Assembly: GCA_900553285.1 (NCBI GenBank) | Contig: USCX01000046.1 | Coordinates: 1-10,686 of the forward strand | Length of the DNA: 10,686 nucleotides | Direction: 5' to 3' | Source: an uncultured Prevotella sp. | GTDB taxonomy: Bacteria; Bacteroidota; Bacteroidia; Bacteroidales; Bacteroidaceae | In this document: piece by piece, positions 1-6,616 of the stretch | Layout of the letters: the number at the start of each line of letters is the position of its first letter | Position numbering within the stretch: position 1 is the first letter of the stretch | Position numbers and translations under genes: made by a program | The notes under the pieces: model-generated | Databases searched by the model: none | What the model saw: only the letters and a program-made list of their open reading frames with translations | What the model was told of the DNA's origin: nothing

Positions 1-1732
1 GGAGCACGTGAAAATCGAGGCTGCCACACAGACCTTTGCCACCATTACGTTGCAGAACTATTTCCGCATGTACCACAAGCTGTCCGGCATGACCGGTACG
101 GCAGTGACCGAGGCCGGAGAATTCTGGAACATCTACAAGCTTGACGTAGTCGAGATTCCGACCAACCGTCCCGTCATCCGTAAGGACATGAACGACCGTG
201 TCTACAAGACCAAGCGTGAAAAATATGCCGCCGTCATCGACGAGATTATCAAGATGCGCAACTCGGGACGCCCCGTGCTTGTCGGCACAACCAGCGTCGA
301 CGTCTCCGAGTTATTGAGCCGCATGCTGACGTTGCGCCACATCCCGCACAACGTCCTCAACGCCAAGCTCCACCAAAAAGAAGCCGAAATCGTGGCCCAA
401 GCCGGCCAGAGCACGCCCGGGAAGGTCGTCATTGAGGCCCCCGACGGCACAAAACACGAGGAAGAGCGCCTGCTCGGTGCCGTAACCATCGCCACCAACA
501 TGGCCGGACGTGGTACGGACATCAAGTTGAGCGACGACGTGAAGAAAGCCGGCGGTCTGGCCATCATCGGTACCGAACGCCACGAGAGCCGCCGTGTCGA
601 CCGCCAGCTTCGCGGACGCGCCGGACGTCAGGGCGACCCCGGCTCGTCGGTATTCTTCGTCTCGCTCGAAGACAACCTCATGCGTCTGTTTGCTTCTGAG
701 CGCATCGCGCGCGTCATGGACAAACTGGGCTTCAAAGACGGCGAAATGATTGAATCGCCCATGATTAATTCCAGCATCGAGCGCGCACAGAAGAAGGTGG
801 AAGAAAACAACTTCGGCATCCGTAAACGCCTGCTCGAATACGACGACGTAATGAACAAACAGCGTACCGTCATCTACGAAAAACGCCGCCACGCACTTAT
901 GGGCGAACGCATCGGCATGGACATCACCAACATGATTTGGGACCGCGTCGTCAACATCATCGAGAACAACGACTACGCCGGCTGCCGCGACCAGTTCCTC
1001 GAAGTGATGGCCATGGAGGTACCTTTCAGCGAGGCTGAATTCAACGCAAAACGCCGTGAGGACCTCTTCGAGAGTTCCTTCCAAGCCGCGATGAGCAACT
1101 TCAAGCGCAAAATCGACCGTCTGGGCGAAGTGGCCATGCCTGTGATTAAGAATGTCTACGAAAACCAAAGCTCGATGTACGAGAACATTCTCGTGCCCAT
1201 CACAGACGGCAAGCTGGTCTACAACATCCGGTGCAACCTCAAAGAAGCCTACGAGAGCGAATGCAAAGTGGTTGTCCGCGAATTTGAAAAGGCCATTCTT
1301 CTGCACAACATCGACGATGCCTGGAAAGAGAACCTGCGTGAGCTTGACGAATTGAAGAAATCAGTCCAGAATGCGAGCTACGAACAGAAAGACCCGCTGC
1401 TCGTGTTCAAGCTCGAAAGCGTGACGCTCTTCGACAACATGGTGAACAAAATCAACAACTCGTCGGTCAGCACCCTGATGCGCGGCCAAATTCCGGTGCA
1501 GGCGCCAGAAGAAGTGAGGGAAGCCGCTCCCGAGCCTCAGCACAAACAGCCCCAATACACAGAAAGCCGTGAAGAGTTGAGCGACGGCGGTGCTGCCGAA
1601 GCATCCCGGCGCGACACACGCGAACGCCGCCAGGAACCTATCGTCAAAGAAAAAACGCCGGGACGCAATGACCCCTGTCCTTGCGGTAGCGGCAAAAAGT
1701 TCAAGAACTGCCACGGAAAGGGTTTGGTCTGA
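1..1732 (+). CDS. secA: SecA preprotein translocase ATPase, C-terminal part (5' end outside window)
   Basis: SecA is the ATP-driven motor that pushes unfolded preproteins through the SecYEG channel at the inner membrane. The reading frame is already open at base 2, so about 576 residues are present and the N-terminal part (first nucleotide-binding fold and most of the cross-linking domain) is missing. Visible in order: QNYFR and GMTGTA near residues 18-33, GTTSVDVSELL near 95, TIATNMAGRGTDI near 162-174 (helicase motif V), and RQLRGRAGRQGD near 201-212 (motif VI, arginine finger). The helical scaffold/wing region follows, then a variable acidic linker (about 497-550), and a SEC-C zinc motif at the end with Cys559, Cys561, Cys570 and His571. 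About 20-25 residues before motif V have no counterpart in E. coli SecA. That fits the larger Bacteroidetes SecA. The stop is TGA at 1730-1732, followed by a strong terminator. Identity is certain. Confidence 0.98.
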   Translation, partial: EHVKIEAATQTFATITLQNYFRMYHKLSGMTGTAVTEAGEFWNIYKLDVVEIPTNRPVIRKDMNDRVYKTKREKYAAVIDEIIKMRNSGRPVLVGTTSVDVSELLSRMLTLRHIPHNVLNAKLHQKEAEIVAQAGQSTPGKVVIEAPDGTKHEEERLLGAVTIATNMAGRGTDIKLSDDVKKAGGLAIIGTERHESRRVDRQLRGRAGRQGDPGSSVFFVSLEDNLMRLFASERIARVMDKLGFKDGEMIESPMINSSIERAQKKVEENNFGIRKRLLEYDDVMNKQRTVIYEKRRHALMGERIGMDITNMIWDRVVNIIENNDYAGCRDQFLEVMAMEVPFSEAEFNAKRREDLFESSFQAAMSNFKRKIDRLGEVAMPVIKNVYENQSSMYENILVPITDGKLVYNIRCNLKEAYESECKVVVREFEKAILLHNIDDAWKENLRELDELKKSVQNASYEQKDPLLVFKLESVTLFDNMVNKINNSSVSTLMRGQIPVQAPEEVREAAPEPQHKQPQYTESREELSDGGAAEASRRDTRERRQEPIVKEKTPGRNDPCPCGSGKKFKNCHGKGLV

Positions 1733-1764
1733 CCGCCAGGACAGCCAACCCTCCGCCCTGCTAC

Positions 1765-1810
1765 TCCGCCCCGCAGCCCGCATCACGCCGGGCTGCGGGG
1801 CGGATCTTTT
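1765..1810 (+). terminator. Rho-independent terminator of secA
   Basis: A perfect 16-bp inverted repeat (1765-1780 with 1789-1804), almost all G/C, encloses an 8-nt loop and is followed by TCTTTT at 1805-1810. It starts 33 nt after the secA stop. The U tract is short, but the stem is unusually long and stable. The minus-strand operon converging on it has its own separate terminator. Confidence 0.88.
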
Positions 1811-1968
1811 GTCTGTCACTGCGTTCCGGCCGCCAGGAGCGGCGACGCGGGAAACAATCACTGCGTCCGCCTTCCCCCACCGGCGCTGCCACCAATCCGC
1901 CACGATTGGCTGAAATCCTTGCTGACCGGACCTCACACCTCACCACAGGCCACGAAAGCCCGCCTCGC

Positions 1969-2009
1969 AAAAAAGGCGGCCGTCTCCACAGTGAGAGACA
2001 GCCGCCTTT
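1969..2009 (-). terminator. Rho-independent terminator of the dehydrogenase-bcp-recA-nucleotidyltransferase operon
   Basis: Read on the minus strand, a stem of nine pairs (AAAGGCGGC / GCCGCCTTT), one mismatch and five more pairs (GTCTC / GAGAC) around an 8-nt loop is followed by a run of six T (complement of 1969-1974). It begins 18 nt after the nucleotidyltransferase stop. Between it and the secA terminator, 1811-1968 shows no gene, only a minor CCAATC/GATTGG hairpin. Confidence 0.92.
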
Positions 2010-2027
2010 CGGGATTCGTTGTGCTGT

Positions 2028-2939
2028 TTAGAACAGCTTTTGAGGATAAACACCGTCCTCGACAAGTTTCTTGAACTTCTCTACGACAGCCGGACGATCC
2101 TCGGGATACGTCACGCCGAACCACTTGCTTTCGGTGTCGAGCACCTCGCACGTAGCCGTTCCCTCCGTAATAAGTTTGTCCACCATCAGCGGAATGAAGA
2201 ACTCGCTCTTCAGGTTCGACATATTCTTCGGGTCGCCCAAGAATGTCTTGAAGAACTCTTTGCTATACGCAAAGTAATCCGGAGTAAAGCCCCAGAAATT
2301 CATCGACACTGGCGTCGTGTCCGGAATAGCCACCCACTCGTCATTGTCGTCGAGATACTTCACCACACCGTCAAAACGCTGTATCTTTGTGCGCTCTACG
2401 ACCGAAGTCAGATAACCCTTCTCGTTCTTTTCGCAGATGCCGCGCGACACCGTGCCGCTTTCAGACAAGGTGTTGCCCACACGGAAGCCCACCATGGCGT
2501 AAGTGTTTTTCGAACCTTCGGGCAGCTCACTCAGGAATTTGCCCATCACGCGGAAGGCATCGCGATCGTAAAAGTCGTCGCAGTTGATGACGGCAAAAGG
2601 TTCGTGAATGACGTTCTCGCCCATCATCACGGCGTGGTTCGTGCCCCATGGCTTCGTGCGGCCTTCGGGACAGGTGAAACCCTCAGGCAGCGCGTCGAGC
2701 GACTGGAATACCAGCTCACACGGGATATGCCCCTCATACTTGCTGAGCACCTTATCGCGGAAATCCTGTTCGAAGTCCTTGCGGATGACAAAGACCAGCT
2801 TGCCGAAACCGGCGTGAATGGCGTCATAGATTGAATAGTCCATGATGGTCTCGCCGTTGGGGCCCAGACCATCCAATTGTTTCAAACCGCCATAACGGCT
2901 GCCCATTCCCGCAGCCAGAAGGAAAAGTGTAGGTTTCAT
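2028..2939 (-). CDS. Nucleotidyltransferase family protein (sugar-phosphate nucleotidylyltransferase-like)
   Basis: Predicted to transfer an NMP from an NTP to a phosphorylated substrate, probably a sugar phosphate, in the cytoplasm. The N-terminus carries the nucleotide-binding signature LAAGMGSRYGGLKQL (residues 8-22), a variant of GxGxR...K. Other family-like features are WGTNHAV (98-104), the probable metal-binding Asp pair in INCDDFYD (118-125), and a C-terminal WFGVTYPEDRP (273-283). The length, 303 residues, fits a single catalytic domain with no left-handed beta-helix acyltransferase tail. The ATG at 2939 is preferred to an in-frame TTG at 2966, because the Rossmann-like fold begins right after this ATG and the longer form would overlap the recA stop. 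It lies 23 nt after recA and is last in the operon. The exact substrate cannot be read from sequence; glucose-1-phosphate uridylyltransferase-type annotations would be guesses. Confidence 0.85.
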   Translation of the reverse strand: MKPTLFLLAAGMGSRYGGLKQLDGLGPNGETIMDYSIYDAIHAGFGKLVFVIRKDFEQDFRDKVLSKYEGHIPCELVFQSLDALPEGFTCPEGRTKPWGTNHAVMMGENVIHEPFAVINCDDFYDRDAFRVMGKFLSELPEGSKNTYAMVGFRVGNTLSESGTVSRGICEKNEKGYLTSVVERTKIQRFDGVVKYLDDNDEWVAIPDTTPVSMNFWGFTPDYFAYSKEFFKTFLGDPKNMSNLKSEFFIPLMVDKLITEGTATCEVLDTESKWFGVTYPEDRPAVVEKFKKLVEDGVYPQKLF

Positions 2940-2962
2940 AACGATTATATTTTTTAACAGTA

Positions 2963-3970
2963 TCAATCTTGATTTCCAAGGAGCGCCTGCGAGATTTTTG
3001 TTTCCAGTTCGTCACACAGCTCAGGGTTGTCAGAAAGCATTTTCTTGACCGCGTCGCGTCCTTGGCCGAGCCGCGTTTCCCCATAGCTGTACCACGAACC
3101 GCTCTTTTTGATGATGTTCAGCGCCACGCCGAGGTCGACAATCTCCCCGACATGCGAGATACCCTCGCCGAAGGTAATCTCAAACTCGGCCTTGCGGAAG
3201 GGGGGAGCCACTTTGTTTTTGACCACCTTGACGCGCACGAGGTTACCGATGGGGGTGTCACCGTCCTTGATGGTCGTCACCTTACGGATGTCCAGACGGA
3301 CGCTGGCATAAAATTTCAGGGCGTTTCCGCCGGTCGTCGTCTCGGGATTGCCAAAGGTTATGCCGATTTTCTCGCGCAACTGGTTGATAAAAATACAGGT
3401 CGTATTGGTCTTGCTGATGGTCGACGTGAGTTTACGCAATGCCTGGCTCATCAACCGGGCCTGTAAGCCCACTTTATTCTCCCCCATGTCGCCTTCAATT
3501 TCAGCCTTAGGCGTAAGGGCTGCCACAGAGTCGACCACAATAATATCGATTGCCGACGAACGGATTAACTGATCGGCAATTTCGAGCGCCTGTTCGCCGT
3601 TGTCGGGCTGCGAGATGAGCAGATCGTTCACGTTGACTCCTAATTTGGCGGCATAAAAGCGGTCGAACGCATGTTCTGCGTCGATGAAGGCCGCCACGCC
3701 GCCCTCTTTCTGCGTCTCGGCTATGGCATGGAGCGCCAGCGTGGTCTTACCGGAGCTTTCGGGACCGTAAATCTCGATGATGCGGCCCTTGGGGTATCCT
3801 CCGACGCCGAGCGCGGCGTTCAGGGCGATGCTTCCGGTGGGTATGACTTCCACGTTCTCGACATGCTCATCGCCGAGCTTCATGATGGAGCCCTTGCCGA
3901 AGTCTTTTTCTATCTTGGCCATTGCAGCCTGCAAGGCTTTCAGTTTTTCGCTATTGGGTTCTGTTGCCAT
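2963..3970 (-). CDS. recA: RecA recombinase
   Basis: RecA forms ATP-dependent filaments on single-stranded DNA, catalyses homologous pairing and strand exchange, and in many bacteria triggers LexA self-cleavage. The 335-residue protein shows Walker A GPESSGKTT (69-77), the catalytic glutamate in DAEH (Glu99), Walker B IIVVDS (143-148), loop L1 around EGDMGENKVG (159-168), the INQLR switch glutamine (Gln197) and loop L2 FGNPETTTGG (206-215). The C-terminus ends at LLGNQD and lacks the long acidic tail of E. coli RecA. The ATG at 3970 matches the usual N-terminus. Only 21 nt separate it from bcp upstream, with no visible SOS-box-like palindrome in the gap, so it is probably transcribed with the genes before it. 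Identity is certain. Confidence 0.99.
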   Translation of the reverse strand: MATEPNSEKLKALQAAMAKIEKDFGKGSIMKLGDEHVENVEVIPTGSIALNAALGVGGYPKGRIIEIYGPESSGKTTLALHAIAETQKEGGVAAFIDAEHAFDRFYAAKLGVNVNDLLISQPDNGEQALEIADQLIRSSAIDIIVVDSVAALTPKAEIEGDMGENKVGLQARLMSQALRKLTSTISKTNTTCIFINQLREKIGITFGNPETTTGGNALKFYASVRLDIRKVTTIKDGDTPIGNLVRVKVVKNKVAPPFRKAEFEITFGEGISHVGEIVDLGVALNIIKKSGSWYSYGETRLGQGRDAVKKMLSDNPELCDELETKISQALLGNQD

Positions 3971-3991
3971 AAGAAACGTTACGTATTGATT

Positions 3992-4453
3992 TTACGCACT
4001 CAGGCTGAGCAATTGCTCACCGTGCGTTTTTGTTTTGATTTCCTTCGGGCCGATGATGCGTTCGACGCGCCCGTCCAGGCCGATGATGAACGTGGTTCTC
4101 ACCGTGCCCATGTAGGTGCGTCCGCACATTTTCTTTTCCGCCCAGACGCCGAAAGCTTCGACCAGCGACTTGTCTGTGTCGGCCACAAGCGTAAAGGGCA
4201 ACCCGTGCTTGTCGCGAAAACGCTGATGCGACGCGACGCTGTCCACGCTCACGCCCACCACTTCGTATCCGGCGGCCTGGAGTTCCGCATAATGGTCACG
4301 CAGGCTGCAAGCCTCCGCCGTGCATCCCGGGGTGTTGTCTTTCGGATAAAAATAAAGCACCAGTTTACGCCCGGCAAAGTCTGCCGAGCGCACCTCGCGG
4401 CCGTCGGCGTCGATGCCGAGCACATCGGGCAATTTATCTCCTATTTCCATCAT
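3992..4453 (-). CDS. bcp: Thioredoxin-dependent peroxiredoxin, BCP/PrxQ type
   Basis: A cytoplasmic thiol peroxidase that reduces hydrogen peroxide and organic hydroperoxides using thioredoxin. The 153-residue length is typical. The active site is YPKDNTPGCTAEACSLRD: peroxidatic Cys44 in the PxxxTxxC context, with a probable resolving Cys49 five residues later as in E. coli BCP. Further conserved elements are VVGVSVDS (65-72), SHQRFRDKHGLPFTLVAD (75-92) and TYMGTVRTTFIIG (113-125). Cys110 in KKMCGRTYMG stands where I expect tyrosine in related proteins, giving a third cysteine. Two ATG codons lie side by side (4453 and 4450) and either could start translation; the first is given. The gene sits 17 nt after the dehydrogenase stop and 21 nt before recA, inside one operon. 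Confidence 0.96.
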   Translation of the reverse strand: MMEIGDKLPDVLGIDADGREVRSADFAGRKLVLYFYPKDNTPGCTAEACSLRDHYAELQAAGYEVVGVSVDSVASHQRFRDKHGLPFTLVADTDKSLVEAFGVWAEKKMCGRTYMGTVRTTFIIGLDGRVERIIGPKEIKTKTHGEQLLSLSA

Positions 4454-4470
4454 GATGAACAGGCTGTCTG

Positions 4471-5670
4471 TTAATACTCGAACTCCAAGTCGCCGTCGTG
4501 TATCTCATGCCAAGGCAGGCCTTGCTTGTTGAGTTCTTTCATAAAGGGGTCCGGGTCGAACTCTTCCACATTCCACACGCCCGGGCGCTTCCACTCGCCG
4601 AGCATGAAGAGGCGCGCGCCAATCGTGGCGGGCACGCCGGTGGTGTAGCTGACGCCCTGCATGCCCGTTTCCTCGTAAGCGGCACGATGCGAACAGTTGT
4701 TGTAGACATAGTAGGTGTGCTCCTTGCCCCCCTTGAGGCCACGGATCCGACAACCGATGCTGGTTTCGCCCTCATAGTCGGCCCCGAGATCCTGGGGATT
4801 GGGAAGAACGGCTTTGAGGAACTGCAAGGGAACAATCTCCATGCCATTGTAGTTTATCGGTTTGATGCTGGCCATTCCGATGTTCTGGATGACGCGCAGG
4901 TGAGTGAGATACTCCTGACCGAAGGTCATCCAGAAACGTGCGCGGCGGATGGTGGGATAGTTCTTGACGAGGCTCTCGATTTCTTCGTGGTGAAGCAGGT
5001 AGCTCTCGCGCGGACCGATGTTCGGATAAGTGAGCGGACGATGGATTTCGAGCGGCTCGGTTTCCACCCATTTGCCATTCTCCCAATAGAGGCCCTTCTG
5101 GGTAATCTCGCGAATGTTTATCTCGGGGTTGAAGTTCGTGGCAAAAGCCTTGTGGTGGTCGCCCGCATTGCAGTCGACGATATCAAGATACTGGATTTCG
5201 TCGAAATAATGCTTAGCGGCGTAAGCCGTGAAGATGCTTGTCACGCCCGGGTCGAAACCACAGCCCAGGATAGCCGTCAGGCCGGCCTGCTCAAAACGCT
5301 CCTTATAAGCCCACTGCCAGCTGTACTCGAAGTGGGCCTCATCCTTGGGTTCGTAGTTCGCCGTGTCAAGATAGCTTACGCCCGTGCGCAGACAGGCTTC
5401 CATGATGGTGAGGTCTTGGTAAGGCAAAGCCAGGTTCATCACGATGTCGGGCCGGAAGCTCTCGAACAGTCGAACGAGCTGGTCGACGTCATCGGCGTCC
5501 ACCTGTGCGGTCTTGATGGCCGGATTGCCGATGGCTGCGACAATGGCGTCACACTTCGACTTCGTGCGACTGGCTATCATGACGTCCGTAAACACGTCTG
5601 CGTTCTTGGCCACTTTATGGGCGGCTACCGTGGCGACGCCCCCGGCGCCGATAATTAAGACTTTTCCCAT
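4471..5670 (-). CDS. Saccharopine dehydrogenase family protein, probable carboxynorspermidine/carboxyspermidine dehydrogenase
   Basis: A cytoplasmic NAD(P)H-dependent dehydrogenase. The N-terminal Rossmann motif VLIIGAGGVATVAAHK (4-19) binds the nucleotide. MNLALPYQD (78-86), LDTANYEP (101-108), GCGFDPGVTSIF (136-147) and the ending NVEEFDPDPFMKELNKQGLPW (367-387) are typical of the carboxynorspermidine dehydrogenase branch, not of lysine-pathway saccharopine dehydrogenase. Members of that branch reductively condense aspartate semialdehyde with putrescine or diaminopropane; a decarboxylase then makes spermidine or norspermidine, a route known from gut Bacteroides. The decarboxylase is not in this window. 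The protein has 399 residues; the ATG at 5670 begins at the Rossmann strand. It is the first gene of the operon, with a candidate promoter about 35 nt upstream. Family is secure; substrate is inferred. Confidence 0.9.
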   Translation of the reverse strand: MGKVLIIGAGGVATVAAHKVAKNADVFTDVMIASRTKSKCDAIVAAIGNPAIKTAQVDADDVDQLVRLFESFRPDIVMNLALPYQDLTIMEACLRTGVSYLDTANYEPKDEAHFEYSWQWAYKERFEQAGLTAILGCGFDPGVTSIFTAYAAKHYFDEIQYLDIVDCNAGDHHKAFATNFNPEINIREITQKGLYWENGKWVETEPLEIHRPLTYPNIGPRESYLLHHEEIESLVKNYPTIRRARFWMTFGQEYLTHLRVIQNIGMASIKPINYNGMEIVPLQFLKAVLPNPQDLGADYEGETSIGCRIRGLKGGKEHTYYVYNNCSHRAAYEETGMQGVSYTTGVPATIGARLFMLGEWKRPGVWNVEEFDPDPFMKELNKQGLPWHEIHDGDLEFEY

Positions 5671-5705
5671 TTTTCTTTTCTCTCTGGTTGGATATTCAAT
5701 TATAC

Positions 5706-5758
5706 TGCAAAGATAGTGAAAGGCGGGCGAAGAGACGCAGAAAAACTCTTTTTTCTGC
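5706..5758 (-). repeat. Promoter-associated repeat, copy A
   Basis: The first 20 nt (5706-5725, TGCAAAGATAGTGAAAGGCG) are identical to 7482-7501. After a divergent stretch both copies carry an A-rich/T-rich hairpin; here GCAGAAAAA (5737-5745) pairs with TTTTTCTGC (5750-5758) across a 4-nt loop. The element overlaps the -7 box and extends over the -33 region, in the same orientation relative to the gene as copy B. Confidence 0.7.
5708..5715 (-). promoter_or_regulatory. Bacteroidetes -7 box (TATCTTTG) for the dehydrogenase-bcp-recA-nucleotidyltransferase operon
   Basis: On the minus strand TATCTTTG matches the TAnnTTTG -7 consensus of the Bacteroidetes primary sigma factor. Transcription would start near 5704, giving a leader of about 34 nt before the ATG at 5670. 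I see no clear TTTG -33 box at the expected distance; the upstream space is taken by a T-rich hairpin. Confidence 0.75.
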
Positions 5759-5926
5759 CGCCTCCGGCCGAACCGCTCCGTTTTTCAGCCGATTCCATAT
5801 AGCGGCAAAGGCGGGCCAAAGGTCCATGTCCGCCGCCTCATTTACCACAGGGTACCCCCCAAAAAACGTTCGTCACTTTGTCACTCGGCGCGCTCTGACG
5901 ACCGCTCCGGCGGGGACGGCGACAGG

Positions 5927-5971
5927 AAAAACGGACGCCGCGACTGTTTTCCCTGTCACGGCGTCCGTTTT
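5927..5971 (-). terminator. Terminator of the DUF3298-type / unknown-protein unit
   Basis: A perfect 13-bp inverted repeat, AAAACGGACGCCG (5928-5940) with CGGCGTCCGTTTT (5959-5971), encloses an 18-nt loop. Read on the minus strand it ends in five T (complement of 5927-5931). It lies 55 nt beyond the stop at 6027. The same stem ends in TTTT on the + strand, so it could act in both directions. The loop can pair with sequence beyond the stem, described among the findings. Confidence 0.75.
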
Positions 5972-6026
5972 CTGCAAAAGCCATCCCGGCTTGCGCGAAA
6001 GCGCCGGACACGCCATCTCTGCACTG

Positions 6027-6611
6027 TCAGTGCAGCTCGTCGGCCTGGATGCCGAGAGCGCTCATGAGCGAATAGCCCAGAATTTCCTGTGTGAAACCTC
6101 CGCCGGGCTGTGGCGCCATGGCCAACAAAGTCACGTCTTCCCCCCCGGCGGCAGCCAGCGTGCGACGCACCTGCGCCCCGTACGCCTCGACGTCGGGCAC
6201 GAGAACCAGACGTTTCACCGTTGAAGCGGACAGAAGCGTTTCGAGCGACTGCACGTAGAAGTCGGCCGGCGTGACGATGTCCTCCACGGCAAAGGAATGG
6301 AGAGTGAATTCACCCAGGTTGTCGCGGAAAGCCTTTCCGTCGAGTTCGTCCGCAAAACGGGCCGGCACGAAATTGTCAAGCGCCTCCCGTCCCTTGGCGT
6401 GAAGGAACAAGGCCTGCACCTCGTTGTCGCCGGGGCGCAAACCGCCGTCGAGCACGGCACAGTCGAGCCAGCGGGGCAGGTCGGCCGGCGGCACACGGCG
6501 TTCGAGCATCCGCTCGAAATTCACAGTCAGGTCGAAAGCGACACGGTCCAGATAGTCTGCATCGACGAGCACCACCGTCTCGCTCCACGTCGTAGAAAAA
6601 GGTTTATCCAT
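6027..6611 (-). CDS. Conserved Bacteroidales protein of unknown function (DUF6621-like)
   Basis: A 194-residue soluble protein without signal peptide or membrane segment. I recognise it from memory as a conserved Bacteroidales family, probably the one labelled DUF6621; no biochemical role is known to me. Conserved-looking blocks are ETVVLVDADYLDRVAFDL (11-28), LDGGLRPGDNEVQALFLH (54-71), GKAFRDNLGEFTLHSF (92-107) and LVLVPDVEAYGAQVRRTL (135-152), then a C-terminal GGFTQEILGYSLMSALGI (171-188). The early VDADYLD and the later VLVPDVEAYG resemble the first and third acidic motifs of NYN/PIN nucleases, but this is only an inference. The ATG at 6611 is chosen because similarity begins there; a longer frame to 6650 would overlap the preceding gene. 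It lies 5 nt after the DUF3298-type gene, so the two are very likely co-transcribed and perhaps translationally coupled. Confidence 0.85.
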   Translation of the reverse strand: MDKPFSTTWSETVVLVDADYLDRVAFDLTVNFERMLERRVPPADLPRWLDCAVLDGGLRPGDNEVQALFLHAKGREALDNFVPARFADELDGKAFRDNLGEFTLHSFAVEDIVTPADFYVQSLETLLSASTVKRLVLVPDVEAYGAQVRRTLAAAGGEDVTLLAMAPQPGGGFTQEILGYSLMSALGIQADELH

Positions 6612-6616
6612 AAGGC

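Larger units (their letters stand above)
5671..6026. other. 356-nt intergenic region between two minus-strand transcription units
   Basis: No convincing gene is visible on either strand. The left end holds the 5' leader and promoter of the dehydrogenase operon, including the repeated element at 5706-5758. The right part (5921-5971) holds the terminator structure of the upstream two-gene unit. The middle, about 5760-5900, is GC-rich with only short weak inverted repeats, such as GCCG/CGGC around 5790-5805. Confidence 0.75.

Noticed and set aside
311..1306. 331-codon open frame on the minus strand opposite secA
   Set aside because: It is an antisense shadow; the translation is rich in Val, Phe, His and Asp with no family signature, and SecA motifs fill the other strand.
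2382..2389. TATCTTTG on the + strand inside the nucleotidyltransferase gene, possible antisense promoter
   Set aside because: It is fully explained by codons for Lys-Ile-Gln on the minus strand. There is no -33 box and no gene downstream on that strand.
4498..5658. 386-codon open frame on the + strand opposite the dehydrogenase gene
   Set aside because: It mirrors the real gene almost end to end, a usual effect of G/C-rich third positions. The translation has no recognisable domain, and the minus-strand frame has clear motifs.
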